Positions 1 through 9,478 of a stretch of DNA of 64,000 nucleotides are shown here, in pieces. This DNA is from Debaryomyces hansenii CBS767 (Eukaryota; Ascomycota; Pichiomycetes; Serinales; Debaryomycetaceae): positions 682,001-746,000 of the forward strand of contig NC_006045.2 in the NCBI RefSeq assembly GCF_000006445.2, given 5' to 3'. The notes under the pieces were generated by a model. That model had not been told where the DNA came from. It did no database searches and was given only the letters and a program-made list of their open reading frames with translations. The first letter of the stretch is position 1, and every line of letters starts with the position of its first letter. A program made the position numbers and the translations under genes.

Positions 1-107
1 CCCACGAGTTGGTCTCCATCCTCTTGGTTAGGCCTACAAAACTACAAATCGATAGGTAAAACTATTATAATCCTCCATTCACGTACGTAATAAGTTAGTA
101 TCTACAT
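1..107. other. Window edge; possible 3' tail of a + strand gene
   Basis: Two + strand frames are open from the window edge: one stops at 57-59 (18 codons), the other at 88-90 (29 codons). Either could be the 3' end of a gene convergent with VAS1, but neither fragment is long enough to recognise. It may equally be plain 3' flanking DNA. Confidence 0.15.
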
Positions 108-3100
108 CTAAAGCTTTAATTTTTCTAAGATAGCGATTGTCTGCTCGTAACCCTCTATTTCTGCCTTGTAGTTTTCAGCTCTCTTGAAAGCAGCATCTTT
201 AGCTTCTTGTTTGGTTTTATCAGTGAATTTGCTGATGGAATCATTTATCTTAGATTGGAATTCCAAAACGGTATTCAATTTCTTGTTGACCTTAGAAATT
301 TCAGTATCCAAATTGATTTGACCCTTAACCAACACGTGTACAGTACATTCGGTGTTGATAGCTTGTAAAGCACAACCGGAAGGAACCTCTTCTGCTTTCT
401 TGACAATATCAATCTTTTCAACACCCTTAATCAAAGAAACAATAGAATCTTGTTGTTCAGAAGCAATATTGTTGATGCTTTCATTTGAAGACTCAACATA
501 TACTTGACCATTCTTCAAAATATTGTATTGCGACAACAAAGATCTAGCACCTTTGGTGATTTCCAAAATCAATTCGTAGGCTTCCAAAGACTTTGCATCA
601 TCAAATGCGGTATCGTATTCTGGGAAAGGTGCGGTGACAATAGAGATAGTCTTTTCGCCTTCTCTACGTGGCAATCTTTGCCACATTTCTTCAGTAACGA
701 ATGGCATAAATGGATGGATCATTCTTAATGCACTATCAATACAACTGTATAAGGTATCTTGGGCTGATTTCTTTTGTTCTGGAGTACCATCTTGGATTAA
801 TGACTTAGAATTTTCAATGTAAACATCACATAAATCATACCAAAAGTTATAGATAGCATTAGTAGATTCGAAGAAATCACGCTTCTCCAAGCTAGCAGAC
901 AAATTCTTTGCAGTTGTAGTTAATTTGTGTAAAATCCATTTTTCAACTAATGATTCATTACCAGATTTAGCTGAAGTAGCAGGTGGTTTGTAATCTTCCC
1001 CTAATTTACCTAAAACGAATTTAGTGGCCTGATAAATTTTGTTACAGAATTTACGGTAACCTTCAACTCTTAAAATATCCAAGTTGATATCTCTACCACC
1101 AGTACTATAAGCACATAACGCAAATCTCAACGCGTCAGTACCACATTCCGGAATACCGTTTGGATAAGATGCTTTTTGTCCATCAGTGGCCTTTTGCAAT
1201 TCTTTTGGATCTAAGTTACCAGTCTTTAACTTATCATGTAATCCTTGCAATGGAATACCAGCGATAACATCCAATGGATCAATAACATTTCCTAAGGATT
1301 TGGACATCTTACGTCCCTGGGCATCACGAACCAATGAATGACAGAAAACTTCCTTAAATGGGACTTTACCGGTTAATTTAAGACCCAATAAGATCATACG
1401 ACTGACCCAGAAGAATAAAATATCCCAACCAGTTTCTAACATTGACATAGGATTATATAATTCCATGTCGTTAGTCTTATTTGGCCATCCAAGAGTAGAG
1501 AATGGCCATAAACCAGACGAAAACCAGGTATCTAAGACATCTTCATCTTGTTCTAAGGTAAAAGTTTGGTTTGGGAATTTCTTTTGTGCCTTTTCAAGAG
1601 CTTCTTCATAAGATCTACCAGCAATCCAGTAATCATTGTTCAACCTATCGTTTTCAGCACCATCAAAGGTAACGAAGTAAACAGGGCATCTGTGACCCCA
1701 CCATAATTGACGAGAGATACACCAATCTTGGATGTTTTCTAACCAGTGGAAATACTCAGCTTCTGAGGTCTTAGGAGTAATGGTGATTTCACCACTCTTC
1801 ACAGCCTTGATGGCTTCAACAGCCATATCTTTCTGGTTTACCCACCATTGTGGTTTCAATAATGGTTCAATAATATCACCAGATCTAGAACAAATAGGAA
1901 TAGTCATTTCATTATCCTTTTGGTCAACAAACAAGTCCTTGGCTTTCAATTCTTCAATAACCTTAGCTCTGGCATCAAATCTCTTCATTCCCTTCCATTC
2001 TTCACCACAGTTTTCATTCAAGAAACCGTCATCTGTGTAAATATTAACAAATTCTAAATTGTTTCTTTTACCAGTATTGTAATCGTTTTGGTCATGAGCT
2101 GGAGTGATCTTAACAGCACCAGTACCAAATTCCATATCGACAGCTTCTGAATCAGTGATAATAGGTATTTTACGATCCAAAAATGGATGAAGAACAAACT
2201 TACCATGTAAATGTTTATAACGTGGATCATTTGGATGAACTGCAACACCAGTATCACCAAACATAGTTTCAGGTCTAGTAGTGGCGACTGTGATCTTTTC
2301 GTCGGAATTTTCAACTGGATAGGAGAATGAGGTCAAAGTACCAAATTCAATTTTCGATTCATATCCTGGGACAGACAATAATGTTTTCCCACCAATATTT
2401 TTATTGTCAACTTCTAAATTAGAAATAGCAGTGTTCAACTTCACAGACCAATTAACTAATCTTGATGCTCTGTAAATAGTACCATCTTCATGTAATCTTA
2501 CAAAGGCTTCCGTAACGGATTCAGATAAGTCCGGGTTTAAAGTGAATGCTTCTCTACTCCAATCATAAGACGCACCTAATTTTTTCACTTGGTTTTTAAT
2601 TCTACCATGGTATTCTTCTTTCCATTCCCAAACTTTTTCAATGAACTTTTCACGACCGTAATCATGTCTGGTTTTCTTTTCATTAGCCCAAATTTGTTTT
2701 TCGACGACAGATTGGGTTGCAATACCTGCATGATCGAACCCTGGTAAAAACAAGGTGGTCTTACCCTTCATTCTGTAGTATCTGATTAAAGTGTCTTGAA
2801 TCGCAATAGTTAAAGCATGTCCAATGTGCAAAGCACCAGTAACATTTGGTGGTGGTGCTGGGATAGTAAAAGCACCTTGAGGCTTAATTTCACCCGAATC
2901 GGTCAATTCTGGTTGAAATAAACCTTGCTTATCCCACCAGCTGTACCACGAGCTTTCAACATTCTTTGGACTATAAGCTTTGAAAGCTGGGTTATCTAAT
3001 GATACTAATACTTTCTTTTCACCTGGCTTGGTTTCATCTTTAAATTCAGGAACTTCCTCCGCAACCTTCTTTTCCTTCTTTGGCTTTTTAGCTTCAGCTG

Positions 3101-3362
3101 GTTTAGTCTTGGAATCTTCAACTTGCTTGGCCTTCTTAGCGTTGAATTTGGCTAATTTTTCGGCCTTCTTACGTTCTTTTTCTAATTCTTTGGCAGTCTT
3201 TTGTTTCTTGACTGGAACTTCACCTTGAACCGATGGCTCAATGGTTGGTTTCGTACTATTGTTATCACTCATCTTAATTGAATATAGTCTACTGGAGTCA
3301 AGTGTATATCGACAAAAACTATTTCTAACAATACTTCTAATGAACAATCTACTAGATAGCAT
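108..3362 (-). CDS. VAS1: Valyl-tRNA synthetase, cytosolic and mitochondrial
   Basis: Class I aminoacyl-tRNA synthetase that charges tRNA-Val. The protein has 1084 residues, close to the yeast enzyme. The HIGH signature (ALHIGHAL) lies near residue 177 and KMSKS (GRKMSKSLGN) near residue 683, followed by the anticodon-binding domain and a C-terminal coiled-coil arm. Residues about 50-110 are Lys/Glu-rich. The first ATG (3362) opens a basic, acid-free leader typical of a mitochondrial presequence. The next in-frame ATG, residue 31 (3270-3272), begins MSDNN and would give the cytosolic form. Known yeast VAS1 makes both enzymes from two starts, and this arrangement matches. It is transcribed in the same direction as PRP31, with a 191-base gap. 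Identity is certain; dual targeting is inferred from the leader. Confidence 0.97.
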   Translation of the reverse strand: MLSSRLFIRSIVRNSFCRYTLDSSRLYSIKMSDNNSTKPTIEPSVQGEVPVKKQKTAKELEKERKKAEKLAKFNAKKAKQVEDSKTKPAEAKKPKKEKKVAEEVPEFKDETKPGEKKVLVSLDNPAFKAYSPKNVESSWYSWWDKQGLFQPELTDSGEIKPQGAFTIPAPPPNVTGALHIGHALTIAIQDTLIRYYRMKGKTTLFLPGFDHAGIATQSVVEKQIWANEKKTRHDYGREKFIEKVWEWKEEYHGRIKNQVKKLGASYDWSREAFTLNPDLSESVTEAFVRLHEDGTIYRASRLVNWSVKLNTAISNLEVDNKNIGGKTLLSVPGYESKIEFGTLTSFSYPVENSDEKITVATTRPETMFGDTGVAVHPNDPRYKHLHGKFVLHPFLDRKIPIITDSEAVDMEFGTGAVKITPAHDQNDYNTGKRNNLEFVNIYTDDGFLNENCGEEWKGMKRFDARAKVIEELKAKDLFVDQKDNEMTIPICSRSGDIIEPLLKPQWWVNQKDMAVEAIKAVKSGEITITPKTSEAEYFHWLENIQDWCISRQLWWGHRCPVYFVTFDGAENDRLNNDYWIAGRSYEEALEKAQKKFPNQTFTLEQDEDVLDTWFSSGLWPFSTLGWPNKTNDMELYNPMSMLETGWDILFFWVSRMILLGLKLTGKVPFKEVFCHSLVRDAQGRKMSKSLGNVIDPLDVIAGIPLQGLHDKLKTGNLDPKELQKATDGQKASYPNGIPECGTDALRFALCAYSTGGRDINLDILRVEGYRKFCNKIYQATKFVLGKLGEDYKPPATSAKSGNESLVEKWILHKLTTTAKNLSASLEKRDFFESTNAIYNFWYDLCDVYIENSKSLIQDGTPEQKKSAQDTLYSCIDSALRMIHPFMPFVTEEMWQRLPRREGEKTISIVTAPFPEYDTAFDDAKSLEAYELILEITKGARSLLSQYNILKNGQVYVESSNESINNIASEQQDSIVSLIKGVEKIDIVKKAEEVPSGCALQAINTECTVHVLVKGQINLDTEISKVNKKLNTVLEFQSKINDSISKFTDKTKQEAKDAAFKRAENYKAEIEGYEQTIAILEKLKL

Positions 3363-3553
3363 ACAGTTGATGAACCAAATTCTAATGTCAAGCTCACTGA
3401 AATTTTTTTTTTTGAGTCAAAAAAATTGGCTTTGTGTAAAAATTTATTATGCTAGAAGAAGATATATATAATACGTTATAACCCAGTTGTAATCATATTA
3501 TGTACTATGTAATAGAGAATGTTGGTATCCCATTGATTGACAGAGTTTTTGTC

Positions 3554-5146
3554 CTAGAATTTTAACTTTTTAGAGTCTGATGGCTCTGTCGAATCTTCCT
3601 CTCTTTTCCGTTTGACCATGCCTGTAAACCATTTACTCTTATTCGAACCATTTGGTGTATGATTATCGACGATAGTTGGAGAATTATTTGCATTGTTGGT
3701 CAATAGGATGCTGTCAAAGTCGTCATTGAACGTATTGTTTGATACTTTTTGCAGTTGTAATCTATTGGTCAACGATTTAGACATTTTTGCATTCGTATTA
3801 GCATTGGCTTGAATATTTAGTCTACCAGCACCTCCTCTACTCATCCCTAATCCAACTTCCTCTCCAAAACTATCTGTCACAGACTCTTCCTGTTTACCAA
3901 ATTCCATTTTGTTTTGAGCTTTACGCAATTCAGACATTTGGAAACGCTCTTTCATCTTTCTAAACCTCCTACCACCACGCTTTTTGGATTTATGTTCAGT
4001 AGGTGCCGGTAATGCTTTATCTCCCTGTGCTTCTGGTGGGGTTAATAGTTTTTCAATTTTATTTGTAACCTCCTCCAAATATTTTTGTCCAAGTGAACCC
4101 GATGGACAAGATTGAGATAAGTCAATTCTTGCAGCAAGTATTACTTTTCCACTTAAAACCCTCATTGCCGACCTAATAATACTAGGAGGTAAATATTTTA
4201 TTAACTCACAATGATACAAATACCCTGTTTGGCGTACATTTTTGTTAGTTTTTTGGGAGGACAAATCTCTTACCCCCAAGGACGGGAGATTACACGATGC
4301 TGTTAACGATAATTGTCTAAGAGAACCACTAGCTATCAAAAGCTGAGAGGTTGTTATAGGACCTACTATTGCAGATACGTTAGGTGCAAATTTTGATAAC
4401 TTTGATGAGATAAACTCGGATAACTGATTCAAAACGTTATTAAGGTCGATAACTAGACGGCATGCTTTGGATATCATTTCAAAATCCTGGTCGTTTAAGA
4501 CAAATTGATCCTTAACATGTTGCATAGCGGACATAATTATTACAAGCACCTTTTCATTAGATACAATTCTCATAAGCTCCGACTCATATCTTTTAATATT
4601 CGATAAGTCTTGTTTGATTAGAAGAATAATATTTGCATAATCTACCGGATTTAATACGAGTGTCTCAAGCTCTGAAAATACCACCTTGAATTGCAATTTG
4701 ATGAATGAATGAACTAGTGAAATTTCCTGATTGATAACCTGCGACAATTCATTAACCATCAATATAAATGAATATTCTTCACTCTGATTCTCATTATTTA
4801 CTGATGATAGTAAGTCCAAATAGTCACAATTGTCATCTCTGGAATAAACCTCAATATGCGATTGCAACTCTGGAATTATTGGGAAAATTTTAGAAATTTG
4901 GGTTATGTCACTAACATTGGTAATATCAACTTGGTCTAATCTATCTTGTAAACTATAATTGTATTCGTCATTCAATAACTGTCTTAATTTATCCTCGAAC
5001 TTCAACTCTGTATACTGTGATGAAATACGTTCTATTGGTTGCAATGTATTCAGTTCTACATTATTTTCGTTTAAATTTTCCGATTCCTCTTCATCACTGA
5101 AATCACTACCCAAATCGGCTAGTAACTCTCTCTCGTAATCTTCCAT
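3554..5146 (-). CDS. PRP31: U4/U6.U5 tri-snRNP assembly factor Prp31
   Basis: Spliceosome component that binds the U4 snRNA 5' stem-loop with Snu13 and links U4/U6 to U5. The protein has 530 residues; the Saccharomyces protein is somewhat shorter. The N-terminus is acidic (residues 1-35, ELLADLGSDFSDEEE), followed by the helical NOSIC/Nop region. The Nop-domain signature with ASGSLRQLSL and LPSLGVRDL lies around residues 255-300. A basic segment KKRGGRRFRKMKERF follows, and the C-terminus is Asn-rich and basic (nuclear localisation). It is divergently transcribed from RRP46 across 156 bases, so the two may share promoter elements. The start ATG at 5146 is the first in the frame. Confidence 0.93.
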   Translation of the reverse strand: MEDYERELLADLGSDFSDEEESENLNENNVELNTLQPIERISSQYTELKFEDKLRQLLNDEYNYSLQDRLDQVDITNVSDITQISKIFPIIPELQSHIEVYSRDDNCDYLDLLSSVNNENQSEEYSFILMVNELSQVINQEISLVHSFIKLQFKVVFSELETLVLNPVDYANIILLIKQDLSNIKRYESELMRIVSNEKVLVIIMSAMQHVKDQFVLNDQDFEMISKACRLVIDLNNVLNQLSEFISSKLSKFAPNVSAIVGPITTSQLLIASGSLRQLSLTASCNLPSLGVRDLSSQKTNKNVRQTGYLYHCELIKYLPPSIIRSAMRVLSGKVILAARIDLSQSCPSGSLGQKYLEEVTNKIEKLLTPPEAQGDKALPAPTEHKSKKRGGRRFRKMKERFQMSELRKAQNKMEFGKQEESVTDSFGEEVGLGMSRGGAGRLNIQANANTNAKMSKSLTNRLQLQKVSNNTFNDDFDSILLTNNANNSPTIVDNHTPNGSNKSKWFTGMVKRKREEDSTEPSDSKKLKF

Positions 5147-5207
5147 GTTTATCTAATGTAAATAAGAAAGTTGGTTTACATTATATGGAATTCTTTGTGT
5201 AATGAAT

Positions 5208-5252
5208 GCGATGATGTTTTTTCGTACTTAAAATTGTACCCATCAAGATGAG
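5208..5252. promoter_or_regulatory. PAC-like elements between PRP31 and RRP46
   Basis: GCGATGA (5208-5214) and GATGAG (5247-5252) resemble the PAC box (GCGATGAG) that marks ribosome-biogenesis genes in yeasts. They lie 50-95 bases upstream of RRP46, an rRNA-processing exosome gene. Function is inferred from motif and context. Confidence 0.4.
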
Positions 5253-5302
5253 ATGAAATATATACAGAGTTATTCCATTTATCACAATTAAAATAGACAG
5301 AT

Positions 5303-6010
5303 ATGACTTTTGAAGTGAATACTTCGGTTCTTAGTCGAGTAGATGGGTCAGCCGAGTTGTCTGTAGGAACAACCAAAGTAATAACATCCGTAACAGGACC
5401 TATAGAACCAAAAATAAGACAAGAGTTACCTAATTTGGCTAGTTTAGAAATCATAGTTAGGCCATCGTTAGGCGTCTCAACTACAAGAGAAAAGGCATTG
5501 GAAGACAAGTTGAGATCAATCTTACAATCAATAATTATAAGGTATAAATATCCAAGACAATTAATTCAAATAGTGGTGCAATTTTTGATAACAGAAAATA
5601 ATATTAACGATAACGGTTCCAATCAACATAATAAAGATTTCACTCTGACTGAGCTTAATGCAGCTATAAATTGTTGTTATTTTGCCTTGATAGATGCTAA
5701 TATAGCGTTATATAATTCATTTTCGTCGACATCAATATGCATACCATTGGATACAAAGAAAGAGAATTATATTTTCAATCCTAATATGAACGACTTGATT
5801 GTGTCCGAGTCACACCATGTCATATGTTTTTCGATTAAAGACAGTAAGGCAGCGAACTTGTTGTTATTAGAATCGCATGGTAAGTTTTCAGAAGATCAAC
5901 TACTTCTCGCTATTAGAAAAGCAGGTGATGAATGTGAGTCGATTCATAATACGTACCAAAGAAAATGTATTGCAAATAAGGTGGAGAATGATTTTATTTG
6001 GAAGTCATAA
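5303..6010 (+). CDS. RRP46: Exosome core ring subunit Rrp46 (RNase PH fold)
   Basis: Non-catalytic RNase PH-like subunit of the RNA exosome ring, needed for 3' processing of 5.8S rRNA and for RNA turnover in nucleus and cytoplasm. The 235 residues match the family size. The N-terminus has the RNase PH pattern (LSRVDGSAELSVGTT, then VTGPIEPK), a central segment REKALEDKLRSILQS, and the AINCCYFALIDANIAL helix typical of Rrp46/RNase PH folds. It is divergent from PRP31 and convergent with DBF2, whose stop lies 87 bases away. An in-frame CTG in the ELNAAIN region is probably read as serine. Confidence 0.92.
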   Translation: MTFEVNTSVLSRVDGSAELSVGTTKVITSVTGPIEPKIRQELPNLASLEIIVRPSLGVSTTREKALEDKLRSILQSIIIRYKYPRQLIQIVVQFLITENNINDNGSNQHNKDFTLTELNAAINCCYFALIDANIALYNSFSSTSICIPLDTKKENYIFNPNMNDLIVSESHHVICFSIKDSKAANLLLLESHGKFSEDQLLLAIRKAGDECESIHNTYQRKCIANKVENDFIWKS

Positions 6011-6096
6011 ATTACAAGTTACGTCAAACGCTATCATAAATACATTATTAAATAAAGATTGTATACACATATATACATTGAAATATATAGATATAA

Positions 6097-7845
6097 TCAA
6101 TACAAGGTAGCTAGAGGATCTAATCGATTATGATTATTACCCAATAAATTAATTTCGCCTTGGTGGAATTTGTTGTTCGGATTCAACTTATGCTTAAATG
6201 TGAAACCAATAAAATTATTATTCGCCTTTTTATTATTTGCATTGTCTAATAATTGTTCATTATGTTCCTGTCTTGCAAAAACATCTTTGTACTTTTGCAT
6301 ACTTTCTTCATCTTCAAAGTCATCAAAATAACCAGCATCTTCTTCATTATCTAACTGTGGGGTGAATGGAGGTGTTTTTTCCCTTAATTTATTCCAATCA
6401 CTTATATCGTTGAAATAAGACATAACTTGAATTTGCTTAAAATTTTTTAATCTAGAAGAGGGTGACGCAATTAACTTGACAATTAACTGCCAGGTTCTGT
6501 CACTAAACACATAACGGCCATCCTTGGTTTGAGGCCTTCTTAAAGCGGTTTTCCAATTCTTCAAATTGTAATATGTTTCATCTTGTTTAGAACCTGAAAA
6601 TGGTGGATAACCACATAAACTTTCGAATAACATACAACCTAAGGACCAGTAATCGATAGTATAATCATAGTTCTTACCTTCGAGAACTTCCAATGCCATG
6701 TAATCAGGGGAACCTACAATAGAATTAGCCAAGTTATGGTGTCCTTGGGACCTTTTAAAAATCTTTTGTCTTTCGATCATTAGCTTGGATGGTACTTTGT
6801 AATCATCTAAATCCTGTAAGTTCTGCAACTTTAATCTCATACTTTCGATTCTTTCATTAGAGACGTTGCCCGCAGCTAATCCAAAATCAGTTAACTTTAT
6901 ATGGCCCTTAGAATCAATTAAAAAATTTTCTGGCTTCAAGTCCCTATGGGTAAAACCTAATTCATGCAACGAGTTCACTGCCATAAACATTTCACTGATA
7001 TAAAATCTTGCGTGCGGAGGGATTAAATATCCCGTGTTGTTTAACAAAGTTCTGAAATCACCACCTGGGACAAATTCCATTGCCAAAAAGACCTTTTCGG
7101 GGTCTTGGAACGCATATAAAAGCTTAACCAACCATTCACTTCTTGTATTGGTCAAAATATCTCTCTCCGTTAAAACATGCTTAGTTTCATCCAATTTTAA
7201 TAATAGCTTTTTGTTTAATATCTTTAAAGCACAAATCTCTCTTGTATCCTTCTTTCTGGCAAGAAACACCTGTCCGTAACCACCCTGACCAACCTGGGTG
7301 ATCATCTGAAAATCCTTATGTTTAGGCTTTAATCTCCTCTTTCTTAACAAAGCCCTTTCTCTCCCAACGTAGTTCTTCCATTCTAACTGCTGCCTCTGCG
7401 CATTTCCGCTAAAATTAGGATCGTTCATCAATTTCTGTTCCACAAGCTTGGTCCTATCCCGCCTGTTAATAACATAATCAAACATTTCACAATAGTAATC
7501 TAAAAAGTAAAGTTGTGCAACAGATGCCAACCTCTTGGTCTTTGCATTTTGGGTTTTTATCTCATGAGTATGCGTGGTATGATTCAACTTTGGGAGCTTA
7601 AAATCATTATAATCCATATTGGAATTTACTCCCTGTGGAAACCTAGACCGTGCTAGCTGTTGTTGAGGCGAGTTATGTAGAATCGACTTCGTTGGTGAGT
7701 TACCAGGTGTAATATTTTCTTTGTTTAAGTTTGTATATTGTGATTTTGAGTCAATATCCATGTCACTCATCGACACATTCTCCATCGAGTGGGAAATGTC
7801 CGAAATATCTTGTAAATCTTGCTTGGATGATCTGAAAAATGCCAT
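6097..7845 (-). CDS. DBF2: NDR/LATS-family Ser/Thr kinase Dbf2 (mitotic exit network)
   Basis: AGC kinase of the NDR/LATS group. Dbf2 with its Mob1 partner acts at the end of the mitotic exit network to release Cdc14 and drive cytokinesis. The protein has 582 residues (yeast Dbf2 is about 570). The N-terminal Mob1-binding helix region spans about residues 105-165, the glycine loop GQGGYGQV begins near residue 186, ATP-binding Lys is 208, HRDLKPEN is 300-307 and DFG 320-322. The long insert between DFG and the activation segment is an NDR hallmark, and the activation loop reads NSIVGSPDYMALEVLEG. The C-terminal hydrophobic motif is FIGFTFKH. The activation-loop wording fits Dbf2/Dbf20 better than Cbk1. 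Confidence 0.93.
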   Translation of the reverse strand: MAFFRSSKQDLQDISDISHSMENVSMSDMDIDSKSQYTNLNKENITPGNSPTKSILHNSPQQQLARSRFPQGVNSNMDYNDFKLPKLNHTTHTHEIKTQNAKTKRLASVAQLYFLDYYCEMFDYVINRRDRTKLVEQKLMNDPNFSGNAQRQQLEWKNYVGRERALLRKRRLKPKHKDFQMITQVGQGGYGQVFLARKKDTREICALKILNKKLLLKLDETKHVLTERDILTNTRSEWLVKLLYAFQDPEKVFLAMEFVPGGDFRTLLNNTGYLIPPHARFYISEMFMAVNSLHELGFTHRDLKPENFLIDSKGHIKLTDFGLAAGNVSNERIESMRLKLQNLQDLDDYKVPSKLMIERQKIFKRSQGHHNLANSIVGSPDYMALEVLEGKNYDYTIDYWSLGCMLFESLCGYPPFSGSKQDETYYNLKNWKTALRRPQTKDGRYVFSDRTWQLIVKLIASPSSRLKNFKQIQVMSYFNDISDWNKLREKTPPFTPQLDNEEDAGYFDDFEDEESMQKYKDVFARQEHNEQLLDNANNKKANNNFIGFTFKHKLNPNNKFHQGEINLLGNNHNRLDPLATLY

Positions 7846-9204
7846 TTTTACCAGCTCCTGACCATCTACTGAAAAAGAATCAACGGTTTAATGTGTTTTT
7901 CAATATACTTGACTTAATGTGTAGAACAAACCTAATGATTGTGGAATGTTTACAAACTGACTGTTTCAGGAATTCAACGTGCGAAAACCATTCTATTTGG
8001 GGGCAATGGGCCAATTCCACCCAAACTCAACCTCTTGGTACTAATGTCCCGATCAACAACACTTGAACATTGCGAAAGGTGTTGCTTGCGATACACTAGG
8101 CGCAGAGAGATGATGATTGCAAATTCCTGCCCACCTGTGGGACTGGAACCCATATTTAGTGTAGTTTACCCATTTTTGCGTGCGTTTGCGGACCTGAATG
8201 CGGGTCGGCATTCAAGGAGTGCTAGCCGACTCAAGTCGGACTTTATGTCTGTTAGCAAACTACGTGCGGTGCAAGTCCATATTTAGCAGTTGTGGGGGCT
8301 AATGTGCATGAGCGAGCTGTGAGAGATGAATATCCTTCCAACCGAGATGTAGTTAGACGGGTGAGGTGGAACAGCTCTTAGAGGCAACCAAATTACACCC
8401 GTATTTTAAACAACGGATTAAGTCCGAAGACCATATGTTGGAGACCATATACATTTGGTATCTCTTCTCAAGCAATCTTGACAAACAATTGACAATACCC
8501 AAAGACATTGACAACCTGGAACTCTTCTTTTGCACTTTTCTCCGGCCCTTCCCATTCACTATGTCCGATACCCCTGCTATTGTCGCAAAAAGTTGGGTTT
8601 TTCGGGCTTGTGTCGAGGGTCCCACAGGACCCATTGGAACCTGTGAATACGACTTTGAAGCCAGTTGTGGAAATCTTGTCACTAGGCATCGTCCTTTTAC
8701 GAACTTTCACTGATTTATCATCATTTCCAAGAATTTTTATTGCTCCAGACCGTCACACATCATGTAGTCCAATAAAACACGTCGTTATGCGTCTGTTGGG
8801 CATCTCATACCAGTTTAAGCTCTCGATGAATGCTGAACCGGCTATAAGCCGACTCCCGTGCCTAATGGCAGTCGCTCTTATTGGCTGCGATTGTGCGGCT
8901 TTTATTGTTCGCATTTTATTGTTCGCCCTCATCTTTCTCGTCAATCGCGCCTATTCTACACCACTTCATCACTGGGAAGGCCAGCATCGATGAATTTTAC
9001 CTTCATATATTTCCTTATATTCTACCGGTTACCGTTCAACATCTACCAGTTCTCATCAACCCATAGTTTCATAGTAGACTAAGGAGATGTGCGCAATACA
9101 CTCGGTGTTAAGGTAATTGCTTATATTGCGAAAAAGCACAATCGGATGTCGGACTTTTGGTACTAATTGTGCAAACGGTTAGATGCCTTAGAATGGTCAA
9201 TCTG

Positions 9205-9210
9205 CCCCAC
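9205..9210 (-). promoter_or_regulatory. Mig1-like glucose-repression site
   Basis: On the minus strand this reads GTGGGG preceded by an AT-only stretch (TTATAATTT). That matches the Mig1 consensus, an AT-rich block followed by SYGGGG. It lies 525 bases upstream of the Ato-family transporter, a gene class known to be repressed by glucose. Inferred from the motif. Confidence 0.4.
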
Positions 9211-9457
9211 AAATTATAAAATTTTTCTGGTTTTTTTCGTGGTTATTCTCCCGCATCCATCACTTTATTTTATTCGGTTAGTATTTGGTGTCCTGATGTG
9301 GTAGTGTCGATTGTAGACTCGCTTTGTCCAAGACCCTTATTGTATGTGGGACTTGCCAGATTTGAGTTCGTGTCTTTTGCAAGATCCCCGCTGAAATGAG
9401 GTTTGTAGAAGAGTATCGGCATTAAAAAAAAAGTTGTTGAGTGAGCATGTTTGAATT

Positions 9458-9463
9458 GTGGGG
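9458..9463 (+). promoter_or_regulatory. Second Mig1-like site beside the TATA box
   Basis: GTGGGG preceded by TTGAATT fits the Mig1 consensus with one mismatch in the AT block. It lies six bases before the TATA box at 9469. A third GTGGGG lies further upstream at 8292-8297. Confidence 0.35.
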
Positions 9464-9468
9464 CTGAC

Positions 9469-9478
9469 TATATAAAAG
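9469..9478 (+). promoter_or_regulatory. TATA box of the Ato-family transporter
   Basis: TATATAAAAG is a consensus TATA box, 266 bases before the ATG at 9735. This implies a long, AT-rich 5' leader of roughly 200 bases. TATA-containing promoters are typical of strongly regulated yeast genes. Confidence 0.55.

Noticed and set aside
8140..8160. tRNA-like 3' end (GGGACTGGAACCC)
   Set aside because: The B-box reading is wrong in two positions and there is no acceptor stem or A box.
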